Shown: positions 17,128 through 25,555, counted from the stretch's first letter. The stretch: 42,154 bases of DNA from Nonomuraea rhizosphaerae (GCF_019396405.1 NZ_JAHKRL010000373.1:1-42154); one strand, 5' to 3'. Notes: generated from the letters alone by a model not told the origin. Program-made: numbers and translations.

Positions 17128-17158
17128 AGCGTAGAAACTCAACCTAAGTTGAGGTCAA
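17128..17158 (-). promoter_or_regulatory. MerR-type promoter of the ABC exporter with internal dyad
   Basis: On the minus strand TTGACC (17153-17158) and TACGCT (17128-17133) are 19 bp apart. The spacer carries CTCAAC-N4-GTTGAG (17138-17153). A 19-20 bp spacer filled by a dyad is the signature of promoters activated by MerR/SoxR-family proteins, which untwist the DNA, and the arms resemble SoxR boxes (CCTCAA...TTGAGG). No classical MerR regulator gene is in this window; BldC is a distant relative. Confidence 0.65.
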
Positions 17159-17177
17159 GCGCCGCAGGGTGGGGGCG

Positions 17178-19238
17178 TCAGGTGCCGATCTTCTTGCCCT
17201 GTTTGTGCCATACGACGGCGACCGACGGGCGCGGCTGGTCGCCGTCGGGCCAGTGGCTGGCCGGGCTCTCGGGGGTCGCGCCGTCCAGCTCGCCCGGGTG
17301 CTGCACCGCCACGAACACGCTGCGCTGGTCCTCGGTGACCATCGGGCCGCAGGTCTCCGCGCCGAGCGGGACCGTCAGGAACTGGCGCAGGTGGCCGCGG
17401 TCCCGGCCGCGCACGGGCATGACGAACATGCCGTCGTTGCTGCCGAGTTGGTTGCCGTCGGTAGAGATCCACAGGTTGCCGTCGCGGTCGAAGGCCACGT
17501 TGTCCGGGCACGAGATCGGCGAGACCTTGGTCTTGTCGTACCCGGCGAAGTAGGTGGCCGGGTCGTTCGGGTCGCCGCAGACCAGCGGCAGCGACCAGGC
17601 GAACGTCGTGGCGGCCGCGTCGTCGCGCCGCTCGACCAGCTCCAGCACGTGGCCGTGCTTGTTGGAGGCGCGCGGGTTGGCCTCGTCGACCTGGGCGGCG
17701 GTGCGGTTGGTGTTGTTGGTCAGCGCCACGTACACGCCGCCGGTGACCGGGTTGCGCTCCATGTCCTCGGGGCGGTCCATCTTGGTGGCCCCGGCCTTGT
17801 CGGCGGCGACGCGGGTGTAGACGAGCACCTCGACGGCGGACATGCCGTCCACGTACGACTTGTTGCCCGAGACCAGCGGGATCCACTCGCCCGAGCCGTC
17901 GAACGAGCCGTCGGCGGGCAGCTTGCCGGTGCCGTCGATCTCGGCCTGCGGGCTGTCGCCGGTGAATTTGGCGACGTACAGGGTGCCCTCGTCGAGGAGA
18001 TCCCGGTTGTGCCGATCAAACCCGGGGATATACCGATTTTTCGAGACAAACTTGTAGATGTACTCGAAGCGGGCGTCATCCCCCATGTACACGACCAGGC
18101 GGCCGTCGCGCGCCAGCGTCGTGGTGGCGGCCTCGTGCTTCATCCGGCCCAGCGCGGTCCGCTTGATCGGCGTCGAGTCCGGGTCGAACGGGTCGATCTC
18201 CACGACCCAGCCGAACCTGTTGCACTCGTTCGGGTGCTTGGCCAGGTCGAAGCGCTCCTCCACGCGGTCGAACCTGCGGTTGGTCGCCGGCACGCCGGTC
18301 GTGATCGTGTAGCGGGCGACGTACGGGAGCTGCGCAGCGGGGACCTTGTCGCCGTTGATGAAGTACTGGTCGACGTTCTCCTCGGCGGTCAGCACGGTCC
18401 CCCACGGGGTGGAGCCGCCGGAGCAGTTGCTCAGCATGCCGACGGGCCTGCGGCCCTGCGGGTCGGCGGCGGTCCGCAGCGGTTCGGCGCCGGCGGCCGG
18501 GCCGCTGAAGCGCATGGGCGTCTGGGCGGTGATCCGCCGGTTGTAGCGCCTGCGGCCGTTGGTGACCAGCTTCCACTGGCCGGTCGAGCGTACGCGCTCG
18601 ATCTCGACGACCGAGCCGCCGTGCGCGGCGAGCGCGATCCTGATCTGCTCCTCGGTGGCGGCGGCGCCGGTCGTGTAGCCGCGGAACATCAGGTTCTCGT
18701 TGGTGTACTCGTGGTTCACCCAGAGCAGGCCACGGTTGCCGCCCATGGGGAAGAACGTGACGAAGTCGCAGTTGTAGCCGAACTGCTTGGCCTGCGCCTC
18801 GGCGCTCTGGCCGTCGAAGGCGAACGCGGGCGCGTCGGCCGTCACAGGGTCGCCCCAGCGCGCCACCACGGCGCTCACGTAGCCGTCGGGGACGCGGAGC
18901 GCGTCGTCCTTGTTCGGCGGCACGGGGGTGAAGCGGAGGTCGCCCTGGCTCTGGCCGTGGCCGCGGCTCAGCGTCTCCGAGGGGTCGGAGGGGTCCGCCA
19001 GGGCCGATGCGGCCGACACGGCGCCGGCCACGCCCGCGCCCGCCACCACCGCGCCGAGGGCGCCCGCGCGGAGCACGCCTCTGCGGGACAGCGCCTCGGT
19101 GACCACGTCGCCGAAGTAGGTGTTCTCACTGCCGTTCGCCACGTCGTGGGCGCAGGCGTTGCCGCACCTGAACCGGCACGTCATCGCCGATCGGCCGGAT
19201 CTGTGCGGGGTGAGCAGCGGTAGCAGCCGAATCGCCAC
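17178..19238 (-). CDS. PhoX-family (DUF839) secreted phosphatase-like protein
   Basis: This 686-residue protein has a twin-arginine signal (SRRGVLRAG, Arg52-Arg53, then a hydrophobic 58-80), preceded by an unusually long N-terminal region with two Cys. The body matches the PhoX/DUF839 beta-propeller family, with conserved stretches such as LLWVNHEYTNENLMF, CSGGSTPWGTVLTAEEN and CPDNVAFDRDGNLWI. Characterised PhoX enzymes are Ca/Fe-dependent alkaline phosphatases acting on phosphomonoesters outside the cell. The start is GTG at 19238, with GGAGG upstream. No PHO box was recognised in the 114 bp upstream, so regulation by phosphate is not shown. Confidence 0.88.
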   Translation of the reverse strand: MAIRLLPLLTPHRSGRSAMTCRFRCGNACAHDVANGSENTYFGDVVTEALSRRGVLRAGALGAVVAGAGVAGAVSAASALADPSDPSETLSRGHGQSQGDLRFTPVPPNKDDALRVPDGYVSAVVARWGDPVTADAPAFAFDGQSAEAQAKQFGYNCDFVTFFPMGGNRGLLWVNHEYTNENLMFRGYTTGAAATEEQIRIALAAHGGSVVEIERVRSTGQWKLVTNGRRRYNRRITAQTPMRFSGPAAGAEPLRTAADPQGRRPVGMLSNCSGGSTPWGTVLTAEENVDQYFINGDKVPAAQLPYVARYTITTGVPATNRRFDRVEERFDLAKHPNECNRFGWVVEIDPFDPDSTPIKRTALGRMKHEAATTTLARDGRLVVYMGDDARFEYIYKFVSKNRYIPGFDRHNRDLLDEGTLYVAKFTGDSPQAEIDGTGKLPADGSFDGSGEWIPLVSGNKSYVDGMSAVEVLVYTRVAADKAGATKMDRPEDMERNPVTGGVYVALTNNTNRTAAQVDEANPRASNKHGHVLELVERRDDAAATTFAWSLPLVCGDPNDPATYFAGYDKTKVSPISCPDNVAFDRDGNLWISTDGNQLGSNDGMFVMPVRGRDRGHLRQFLTVPLGAETCGPMVTEDQRSVFVAVQHPGELDGATPESPASHWPDGDQPRPSVAVVWHKQGKKIGT

Positions 19239-19340
19239 GGGTCCTCCAAACGCATTGCGGTCTTACGGCCGTGAACGCTACGACCGCCGTCGGAACCGCG
19301 GGTGAACGACGACCTCCGACCCGATGAACGCTTTCCGCGA

Positions 19341-19346
19341 CACAAT
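19341..19346 (+). promoter_or_regulatory. Possible leaderless -10 box for the SCP2-like gene
   Basis: CACAAT is followed by 6 nt and GTG 19353. Spacing is one base shorter than the 7 nt seen at other genes here. No SD precedes the GTG. Confidence 0.3.
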
Positions 19347-19352
19347 GGGCGG

Positions 19353-19790
19353 GTGCCCTCACGGAAACCGGATCCGGAAAAACTGCGCGCCGCGCTGGAC
19401 GCCCAGCTCGTGTCGCTGGACGAGCCGCCGTACGACGGACCGGCCTCCGCGCTGGCCGACGCGCTGGTCGCGGCCGTGCTCGCCGCGTACGAGCGGGGGC
19501 TGAAGCCGGAGCGCGACGCGGCCAGGCAGGCGGTCCGGCACCTGCTCGACCGGCTGGCCACGGCCGCTCCCGGCCGGACCGTGGAGGTGCGGGTGCCGCC
19601 GTACGCGGCCGTGCAGGCCGTCGAGGGGCCGCGGCACACGCGTGGCACTCCCCCGAACGTGGTGGAGATGGACGGGCGGACCTGGATCGAGCTGGCGGTC
19701 GGGCGGCTCACGTGGGCGCAGGCCGTGGAGAGGGGCGCGGTCTCGGCGAGCGGCGCCCGCGCCGACCTGTCCGACTTCTTGCCGCTGTAA
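19353..19790 (+). CDS. Sterol-carrier-like (SCP2-type) family protein of unknown function
   Basis: This 145-residue protein is recognisable from its C-terminal half: [15 protein letters not shown] (74-88), [17 protein letters not shown] (90-106) and a [24 protein letters not shown] tail, a pattern found in actinobacterial proteins annotated as sterol carrier family and often encoded near purF (from memory). The N-terminal half is helical ([18 protein letters not shown]). Ligand and role are unknown. Start GTG 19353 is preferred for its position after a -10-like CACAAT; an in-frame upstream GTG would add 17 residues. The stop codon sits in a hairpin. Confidence 0.8.
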   Translation: MPSRKPDPEKLRAALDAQLVSLDEPPYDGPASALADALVAAVLAAYERGLKPERDAARQAVRHLLDRLATAAPGRTVEVRVPPYAAVQAVEGPRHTRGTPPNVVEMDGRTWIELAVGRLTWAQAVERGAVSASGARADLSDFLPL

Positions 19791-19800
19791 GCGGCTGTTT
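19781..19800 (+). terminator. Hairpin terminator overlapping the SCP2-like gene stop
   Basis: GCCGCT (19781-19786), loop GTA, AGCGGC (19790-19795), then TGTTT. The stop codon TAA forms the loop edge. The convergent DUF4190 gene ends 14 bp further on, so the site may act for both strands. Confidence 0.6.
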
Positions 19801-19813
19801 CGCGAAGGTTGCC

Positions 19814-21220
19814 TTATCCGGGCGACTGCCGCATCCAGGGGAACCTGTCCTCGAAGCAGCGGTCGGCGAGCCGGCCCGGGAGCTGGGCGCAGTCCTGCAC
19901 CACGTTGTAGAACCAGACCGCCACCACGGCGAAGACGATCAGCGCGAGAACGCTGAACACGATGCCCGCGATGGCGCGGCCCTTGCCGGCCCGCCGGTTG
20001 AGCGCCACGGCGCCGAAGACGATCGACAGGATCGCCGTGAGCAGGCCGGTGAAGCAGACGAACACCAGGAACGGGCTGGCCACCCCCAGCACCAGCGACG
20101 CGGTCGCCAGGCCGCTGCCCGGCCGCTGCTGCTGGTACGGGCCTCCCTGGTAGGGGCCTCCTTGGTACGGGGCGCCTTGGTACGGGCCGCCTGGCGGGGC
20201 GTGGACGCCTCCCCCGGGTGGGGGGCCGTAGCCGGGGCCACCCGCGCCGGGCGGGCCGCCGTACGGGCTGGAGGGCGAGGTTCCGGGCACCGTGGGCATG
20301 TCCTGGGTGTGCCGGGTCTCCGAGGCGGGCTGCCCGTACGTGTCCGAGGCGCCGTACTCCCTGGGACCGCCGTCGTACGGTGAACCGCCGGGCGGCGTGA
20401 ACGACGCCCCCCGCGACGGCCCCTGCGACGAATCCCGCGCGGACTCATGTGCGGACTCCGGCGCCGACCTCTGCGCGGACTCGGGCGCGGACTCGGGTGC
20501 GGCCTCGGGTGCGGCCTCGTGCGCCGGCCGCTGCGCGACCCCGTGCGCGGCCCCCAGAGGCGACGCCAGGGGGTCGCCGTGCGGCGAACTGGGCGAGGCG
20601 CCGGCCGACGCCGCTGTGTCGTCCGGCGAGGCGTCGGGCCCCATGCCGGCGTGCCACGGAGAGCGCGGCGTGCCGTACGGCGGAGTGTCGGACGACGAGC
20701 GCATGCCGGACGGTGAGGCGTCGCGCTCCATGCCGGCAGGCGGCGAGGTCGGCGGGTCGTAGCGTGACGGCGGCGGTGAGGTCGGCGCGCCCGGCTCCGC
20801 CCCTTCGTCGTCCCACCCGGGGTACGACGGCTGCCCGAAGACGACCGTGCGCTCGGCGTCCGGCTCCCTGGCGGTCGGGCTCGGCGTCTCCGGCGATCCC
20901 GGCAGGTCCGGGTGATGCGGTGTCCACGGATCCCCCTCGGGCCCCGGCGCGCCGTCCGGACGCGGATCACCCTCCGGACGCGGCTCGGGCGGCACGATCG
21001 GCGGCGCGGGCGCGATCGGCTCCTCGGTCCCGCGAGGCTCGACCGGCCCCGCCGTCCCACGGTCCTCGTACCTGCGAGGCTCACCCCTGCGGGGTTCGTC
21101 CTGATCGTCGGGAGCCGGACGGGCGGGGGCCGGGCCGTCGGGCGCCGGGCCCTCCTCGCTCCACCAGGGGGTGGGGTCGTCGGTGTGCGGTGGCTGGTTC
21201 GGGTCCCCAGGTGTGGTCAC
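19814..21220 (-). CDS. Proline-rich membrane protein with C-terminal DUF4190 domain
   Basis: This 468-residue protein has a long disordered, acidic and Pro/Ser-rich N-terminal region (1-365) and a C-terminal DUF4190-type double membrane segment (about 373-407 and 415-438, with NRRAGKGRAIAGIVFSVLAL). A short tail with two Cys (CAQLPGRLADRCFEDRF) follows. Two low-complexity blocks stand out: an EAAP/ESAP/ESAR tract (about 230-265) and a GGPYQGAPYQGG tract (about 345-365). The DUF4190 domain is widespread in actinobacteria and uncharacterised. Start GTG 21220 follows GGGAG. Frame and codon use are convincing despite the low complexity. Confidence 0.82.
   Translation of the reverse strand: MTTPGDPNQPPHTDDPTPWWSEEGPAPDGPAPARPAPDDQDEPRRGEPRRYEDRGTAGPVEPRGTEEPIAPAPPIVPPEPRPEGDPRPDGAPGPEGDPWTPHHPDLPGSPETPSPTAREPDAERTVVFGQPSYPGWDDEGAEPGAPTSPPPSRYDPPTSPPAGMERDASPSGMRSSSDTPPYGTPRSPWHAGMGPDASPDDTAASAGASPSSPHGDPLASPLGAAHGVAQRPAHEAAPEAAPESAPESAQRSAPESAHESARDSSQGPSRGASFTPPGGSPYDGGPREYGASDTYGQPASETRHTQDMPTVPGTSPSSPYGGPPGAGGPGYGPPPGGGVHAPPGGPYQGAPYQGGPYQGGPYQQQRPGSGLATASLVLGVASPFLVFVCFTGLLTAILSIVFGAVALNRRAGKGRAIAGIVFSVLALIVFAVVAVWFYNVVQDCAQLPGRLADRCFEDRFPWMRQSPG
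20130..20195. repeat. Short tandem repeat encoding GGPYQ units
   Basis: About 15-bp units reading (minus strand) as codons for G-G-P-Y-Q are repeated four times with small changes. This is coding low-complexity DNA in the DUF4190 gene. Confidence 0.6.
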
Positions 21221-21362
21221 GTCTGCGTCTCCCGACGGGTCTGCATGCCGGATACCTCACCTTTTCGCGCCCGCGATCCCCGCCCCGGCGCGACACGGTA
21301 AGCGCCCGCTCATCCTTGGGTCACCATGCGCCCAAGCGGCAGGCGAAGGGCAGGATGAGGGC

Positions 21363-21830
21363 ATGCTGGAAGAGACCCTGACCTACGCGCTGATCATCGC
21401 CATGAAGCAGAAGCGTCACCGGATGGCCGCGGCGATGGCCCCGCTCGGGCTGCACGTCGGCCAGGAGTTCCTGCTGAACAAGCTCTGGCACGAGGACGGC
21501 CTCACCCAGAGCGAGCTGATCGCCCGGCTCGGGGTCGAGCCGCCGACGGTGACGAAGACCATCCAGCGCCTGGAGAGGGCCGGTTTCCTGCGGCGTTCGC
21601 GGGACGCCGACCGGCCGAGGGTGAGCCGCGTGTGGCTGACCGACGCGGGCAGGGCCCTGCGCGAGCCCGTGGAGCGGATCTGGGCCGAGCTGGACGAGGA
21701 GCTGGTGAACGGGCTCGGCGAGGAGGAGCGCGAGCTGCTGGCCGGCGTGCTGGAACGCGCCGTGCGCCGGTCACCGCACGCCCCGAAGCACACCACGAAG
21801 CACGCCCCGGAGCGCGCCACGGGCCGGTAG
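21363..21830 (+). CDS. MarR-family transcriptional regulator
   Basis: This 155-residue winged-helix regulator has its DNA-binding core in LTQSELIARLGVEPPTVTKTIQRLERAGFLRRSRDADRPRV-type order (about 50-90; the wing ends in RVSRVWLTDAG). The C-terminal tail (SPHAPKHTTKHAPERATG) is repetitive and basic. It is followed by an SDR gene on the same strand, with a tandem TTAGC...GCTAA operator in between. That layout suggests control of the SDR by a small ligand. Confidence 0.9.
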   Translation: MLEETLTYALIIAMKQKRHRMAAAMAPLGLHVGQEFLLNKLWHEDGLTQSELIARLGVEPPTVTKTIQRLERAGFLRRSRDADRPRVSRVWLTDAGRALREPVERIWAELDEELVNGLGEEERELLAGVLERAVRRSPHAPKHTTKHAPERATGR

Positions 21831-21873
21831 TCCCAGCAGTCCAGGCGAATCTTTCACTCCCAGCGAAATCGGC

Positions 21874-21903
21874 TTGCCAATCGGCCACCCCTTCAACTTA
21901 GCT
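21874..21903 (+). promoter_or_regulatory. Possible promoter of the SDR gene
   Basis: TTGCCA (21874-21879) and TTAGCT (21898-21903) are 18 bp apart. The -10 coincides with the first operator unit, so the repressor would compete with RNA polymerase. Confidence 0.4.
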
Positions 21904-21921
21904 GGCTAATTAGTCGGCTAA
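21898..21921. promoter_or_regulatory. Tandem MarR-type operator
   Basis: Two adjacent 12-mers, TTAGCTGGCTAA (21898-21909) and TTAGTCGGCTAA (21910-21921), differ at two positions. The first has perfect TTAGC/GCTAA arms, the second TTAG/CTAA arms, and together they form a 24-bp imperfect palindrome (20 of 24 positions symmetric). The block is A+T-rich against its surroundings and lies 20 bp before the SDR start codon. Confidence 0.75.
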
Positions 21922-21941
21922 AAAACAACTTGGGAGTCATC

Positions 21942-22688
21942 ATGCATGTCCTCGTAACAGGCGGCTCGTCCGGCATCGGCGCCGCCACAGCGGTCGCCTA
22001 CGGCTCCATGGGAGCCCGCGTCACCATCACCTACAACTCCGGCGCCGACCGCGCCGCCGAGGTGGTCAAGCGGGTGCACGAGGCCGGCGGCGAGGCCACC
22101 GCGGTCCGTCTCGACCTGGAGGACCACGACACCATCGCCGCCGCGGCGTGGGCGGCCGGGCCGGTGGACGCCCTGGTCGCCAACGCCGTGCGGTGGGGCA
22201 CGATCATGCCGAACAGCGTCCCCTTCGAGGAGGTCCCGGCCGAGGAGTGGACCGCCGCCCTGCACGCGAACGTGGTCGGCAACGCCCTGCTCGTCCAGGC
22301 GGTGCTGCCCGCCATGCGGAGGAACGGTTTCGGGCGGATCGTGTTCGTCTCGTCGGGCGCGGCGGAGGAGGGCCTGCCCGGCCCCGGCGCGTACGGCACC
22401 GCCAAGGCGGCCCTGCACGGCATGTGCCGCGCCCTGGCCTGGCAGGCGGGCAAGGACGGCGTCCTGGTGAACGTGGCCGTCGCGGGCCTCACCGTGACCG
22501 AGCGCGAACGCCCGGTGTCCCAGGACCTCCTGGACACGATCGCGTCCCACACTCCCACCGGCAGGCTCTCGACGGCCGAGGACATGGCGGCGCTCATCGT
22601 CTTCCTCGGCTCGGCCGCGAACCGTAACATCACCGGCGAACTCATCCGCGACGGCTCCAACGCCGGAAGATCGTCGCACGTCCTCTGA
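21942..22688 (+). CDS. Short-chain dehydrogenase/reductase (SDR), MarR-controlled
   Basis: This 248-residue classical SDR has the TGGSSGIG nucleotide-binding motif (6-13), Asp59 (DLED) after beta-3, the active-site Ser137/138 (VSSG) and the YxxxK pair Tyr151/Lys155. The usual NNAG is replaced by VANAV (79-83). Layout resembles 3-oxoacyl-ACP reductase-like enzymes, but the substrate is unknown. Start ATG 21942 follows GGGAG by 6 nt. Expression is probably repressed by the upstream MarR protein through the tandem operator. Confidence 0.9.
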   Translation: MHVLVTGGSSGIGAATAVAYGSMGARVTITYNSGADRAAEVVKRVHEAGGEATAVRLDLEDHDTIAAAAWAAGPVDALVANAVRWGTIMPNSVPFEEVPAEEWTAALHANVVGNALLVQAVLPAMRRNGFGRIVFVSSGAAEEGLPGPGAYGTAKAALHGMCRALAWQAGKDGVLVNVAVAGLTVTERERPVSQDLLDTIASHTPTGRLSTAEDMAALIVFLGSAANRNITGELIRDGSNAGRSSHVL

Positions 22689-22733
22689 GTGGCTGTTCAG
22701 CCCCCGGGTGTGCGAGCAGGGAAGCGACCGACC

Positions 22734-22739
22734 TAGACT
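22734..22739 (+). promoter_or_regulatory. -10 box of a probable leaderless purF promoter
   Basis: TAGACT followed by exactly 7 nt and GTG 22747. There is no SD before purF. The -35 zone (about 22710-22716) is weak (GTGCGA). Confidence 0.6.
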
Positions 22740-22746
22740 GAAGCAT

Positions 22747-24183
22747 GTGCTGAAAGGCGACGGCCGGCTCGGCCATGACCTGGACCCCCAAGACCGCGCT
22801 CCCCAAGACGCCTGTGGCGTCTTCGGCGTATGGGCGCCTGGCGAGGAAGTCTCCAAACTCACCTACTACGGGCTGTACGCGTTGCAGCACCGCGGGCAGG
22901 AGTCCGCGGGCATCGCGGTCAGCGAGGGCAGCCGCATCCTCGTGTACAAGGACATGGGCCTGGTGGCCCAGGTCTTCGACGAGTCGGTGCTGGGCACCCT
23001 CAGGGGCCACCTGGCCATCGGCCACTGCCGCTACTCCACGACCGGTTCGAGCGTGTGGGAGAACGCGCAGCCCACGCTGAGCTCCACCGACGTGGGCGGT
23101 CTCGCGCTGGCCCACAACGGCAACCTGATCAACACCCCCGAGCTGGCCCAGCGGCTGGCTCCGGGGGCCACCCGGGCGACCACCGACACCGAGGTGCTCA
23201 CCTCGCTGCTCGCCCAGGACCGCACCAGATCCATCGAGGACGCCGCCGCCGAGCTGCTGCCGCAGGTCAAGGGCGCCTACTCGCTGGTTTTCATGGACGA
23301 GAAGACCCTCTACGCGGCCCGTGACCCGCAGGGCATCCGCCCCATGGTCCTGGGCCGCCTGGAGCGGGGCTGGGTGGTGGCCTCCGAGACGGCGGCGCTC
23401 GACATCGTGGGCGCCACGTTCGTGCGCGAGATCGAGCCCGGCGAGATGCTCACGATCGACGAGCGCGGCGTCAGGTCGCGCAGGTTCGCTCTGGCCGAGC
23501 CCAAGGGCTGCCTGTTCGAGTACGTCTACCTGGCCCGTCCCGACACCACGATCGCCAGGCGCGGCGTCCAGGTGACCCGGGTCGAGGTCGGCCGCGTGCT
23601 GGCCCGCGAGCATCCCGTCGAGGCCGACCTGGTCATCCCGACCCCGGAGTCCGGCACGCCCGCCGCCGTGGGCTACGCCGAAGAGAGCGGCATCCCCTAC
23701 GGCCAGGGCCTGGTGAAGAACTCGTACGTGGGCCGCACGTTCATCCAGCCCTCGCAGACCATCAGGCAGCTCGGCATCAGGCTCAAGCTCAACCCGCTGC
23801 GCGAGGTCGTGGAGGGCAAGCGGCTGGTCGTCGTGGACGACTCGATCGTGCGCGGCAACACCCAGCGCGCGATCGTCAGGATGCTGCGCGAGGCGGGCGC
23901 CGCCGAGGTGCACGTGCGCATCTCCTCGCCGCCCGTGGCGTGGCCGTGCTTCTACGGCATCGACTTCGCAACCAGGGCCGAGCTGATCGCGGGCTCGCTC
24001 ACGGTCGAGGAGATCCGCGCCTCGCTCGGCGCCGACTCGCTGGGCTACATCTCGCTGGAGGGCCTGACCAAGGCCACGACGATCCCGGCCGAGCGCCTGT
24101 GCATGGCGTGCTTCAACGGCTCGTACCCGATCCCCATCGACCAGGACAACGTGGGCAAGTTCGTACTGGAGAGCAAGGCGTGA
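22747..24183 (+). CDS. purF: Amidophosphoribosyltransferase PurF
   Basis: This 478-residue enzyme catalyses the committed step of purine synthesis, PRPP plus glutamine to phosphoribosylamine. A 22-residue propeptide precedes the N-terminal nucleophile Cys23 (DACGVFG), as in Bacillus-type PurF. The glutaminase domain (YALQHRGQESAGI, HCRYSTTGS) is followed by the PRPP-binding loop VVVDDSIVRGNT. The late WPCFYGID and CMAC cysteines fit the 4Fe-4S cluster of this class. Start GTG 22747 matches the MxxGDGRL start of actinobacterial homologues. It overlaps purM by 4 bp (GTGA). Confidence 0.97.
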   Translation: MLKGDGRLGHDLDPQDRAPQDACGVFGVWAPGEEVSKLTYYGLYALQHRGQESAGIAVSEGSRILVYKDMGLVAQVFDESVLGTLRGHLAIGHCRYSTTGSSVWENAQPTLSSTDVGGLALAHNGNLINTPELAQRLAPGATRATTDTEVLTSLLAQDRTRSIEDAAAELLPQVKGAYSLVFMDEKTLYAARDPQGIRPMVLGRLERGWVVASETAALDIVGATFVREIEPGEMLTIDERGVRSRRFALAEPKGCLFEYVYLARPDTTIARRGVQVTRVEVGRVLAREHPVEADLVIPTPESGTPAAVGYAEESGIPYGQGLVKNSYVGRTFIQPSQTIRQLGIRLKLNPLREVVEGKRLVVVDDSIVRGNTQRAIVRMLREAGAAEVHVRISSPPVAWPCFYGIDFATRAELIAGSLTVEEIRASLGADSLGYISLEGLTKATTIPAERLCMACFNGSYPIPIDQDNVGKFVLESKA

Positions 24184-25199
24184 CGACTTACGAGGCCGCC
24201 GGGGTCGACATCGAGGCGGGCGAGCGCGCCGTCGCGCTGATGAAGGACAAGGTGGCCCGCTCCCGCAGGCCCGAGGTGGTCGACGACGTCAGCGGCTTCG
24301 CCGGGCTGTTCGACGCCTCGGCGCTGCGCGGCTACGAGCGGCCGCTGCTGGCCAGCTCGACCGACGGCGTGGGCACCAAGGTCATGATCGCCCAGCGCTA
24401 CGGCAAGCACGACACGATCGGGATCGACCTGGTCGGCATGGTCCTCGACGACCTGGTGGTGTGCGGGGCCGAGCCGCTGTTCATGACCGACTACATCGCC
24501 TGCGGCAAGGTCGTGCCCGAGCGGATCGCCGAGATCGTCGGCGGCGTGGCGGAGGGCTGCCGCCTGGCCGGTGCGGCCCTGGTGGGCGGCGAGACGGCCG
24601 AGCACCCGGGCGCGATGGGCCCCGACGAGTACGACCTGGCCGGCGCCGGCACGGGCGTGGTCGAGGCGTCGGCGATGCTCGGCCCGTCCAAGGTGCGGGC
24701 GGGCGACGCGGTGCTCGCCCTGGCCTCGTCGGGCCTGCACTCCAACGGCTACTCCCTGGTACGCCACGTGCTCAAGGACGTCCCGCTGGACGCCGACCTG
24801 CCCGAGCTGGCCCGGCCCCTGGGCGCCGAGCTGCTGGAGCCGACCCGTATCTACTCGCTCGACTGCCTGGCGCTGGCCCGCGCGGCCGAGGTCCACGCCT
24901 ATGCCCACATCACGGGCGGCGGCATCGAGAACAACCTGTCCCGCTCGCTCCCCGGCCACCTGGACGCCGTCCTGGACCGGTCCTCCTGGACGCCGCCGCC
25001 CATCTTCGAGGTCCTGGCCGGGCACGGCGACATCGCCCAGCCCGACATGGACAGGACCTTCAACCTGGGGATCGGCATGGCCGCCGTCGTGGCGGCGGAG
25101 GCCGCCGACGAGTCGATCCGCCTGCTGGCCTCAAGGGGCCTGGACGCCTGGGTGCTGGGCGAGGTCGTCGAGGGCACCGGCCGGGCTGCCTACCGCTGA
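24180..25199 (+). CDS. purM: Phosphoribosylformylglycinamidine cyclo-ligase PurM (AIR synthetase)
   Basis: This 339-residue enzyme makes AIR from FGAM and ATP, the step after FGAM synthase (PurSQL, encoded 16 kb upstream). Recognisable family segments are SSTDGVGTKVMIA, GIDLVGMVLDDLVVCGAEPLF, LVGGETAEHPG and HITGGGIENNLSRSLP. The GTG start overlaps the purF TGA by 4 bp, so the two are coupled. Strong hairpins follow the stop. Confidence 0.97.
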   Translation: MTTYEAAGVDIEAGERAVALMKDKVARSRRPEVVDDVSGFAGLFDASALRGYERPLLASSTDGVGTKVMIAQRYGKHDTIGIDLVGMVLDDLVVCGAEPLFMTDYIACGKVVPERIAEIVGGVAEGCRLAGAALVGGETAEHPGAMGPDEYDLAGAGTGVVEASAMLGPSKVRAGDAVLALASSGLHSNGYSLVRHVLKDVPLDADLPELARPLGAELLEPTRIYSLDCLALARAAEVHAYAHITGGGIENNLSRSLPGHLDAVLDRSSWTPPPIFEVLAGHGDIAQPDMDRTFNLGIGMAAVVAAEAADESIRLLASRGLDAWVLGEVVEGTGRAAYR

Positions 25200-25227
25200 G
25201 CAGGGCCGCGGCCAGGCTGAAAGGGCT

Positions 25228-25280
25228 CCGGCCGCCGCCCGACACCCCAGACGGTCTCACCGTCTTGTCGCGGCGGCCGG
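25228..25280 (+). terminator. Long compound hairpin after purM
   Basis: The outer stem CCGGCCGCCGC (from 25228) pairs with GCGGCGGCCGG (to 25280), continuing through GACA/TGTC. An inner perfect 7-bp hairpin AGACGGT-CTC-ACCGTCT (25249-25265) caps it. It lies 28 bp after the purM stop and lacks a U-tract. Confidence 0.8.
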
Positions 25281-25555
25281 CCCCGTGCGGGCTCAGCGGC
25301 CGTGTCCCTGGAGGTCCTCAGGCACGTACGGCGACTGGGTCTTGGCCGGCCTGCCGTAACGGAAAATCAGGCACGTCACACAGCGGACGCGCGCCACAGG
25401 ACGGACCGGCCTGCCACCCACGACAGACCGGTCCGTCACAGAAGAAAAATGGGAACGAACGTCAAGGCTCCACTGCGGCGGATTGCCCGCCCAACAGAGA
25501 AATCGGCCCCCACGGATGGGTGCCGTGGGGGTGGACGCGTCAACCAGAAGGACGA
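25281..25555. other. Non-coding gap between purM and DUF3073 genes
   Basis: No convincing gene is seen. It contains a 10-bp inverted repeat (GACGGACCGG 25400-25409 with CCGGTCCGTC 25428-25437) and, nearer the DUF3073 gene, that gene's own terminator. The two genes converge, so the gap is probably only transcription-termination space. Confidence 0.6.
25507..25531 (-). terminator. Terminator of the DUF3073 gene
   Basis: Perfect 9-bp stem CCCCCACGG/CCGTGGGGG with a 7-nt loop. Read on the minus strand it is followed by CCGATTTCTCT, a partly T-rich tail, 25 bp after the stop codon. Confidence 0.75.

Noticed and set aside
11695-19238. Antibiotic biosynthesis cluster suggested by three exporters and a TetR regulator
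   Set aside because: No synthase, synthetase, tailoring or precursor gene is present. Each exporter has its own separate control region.
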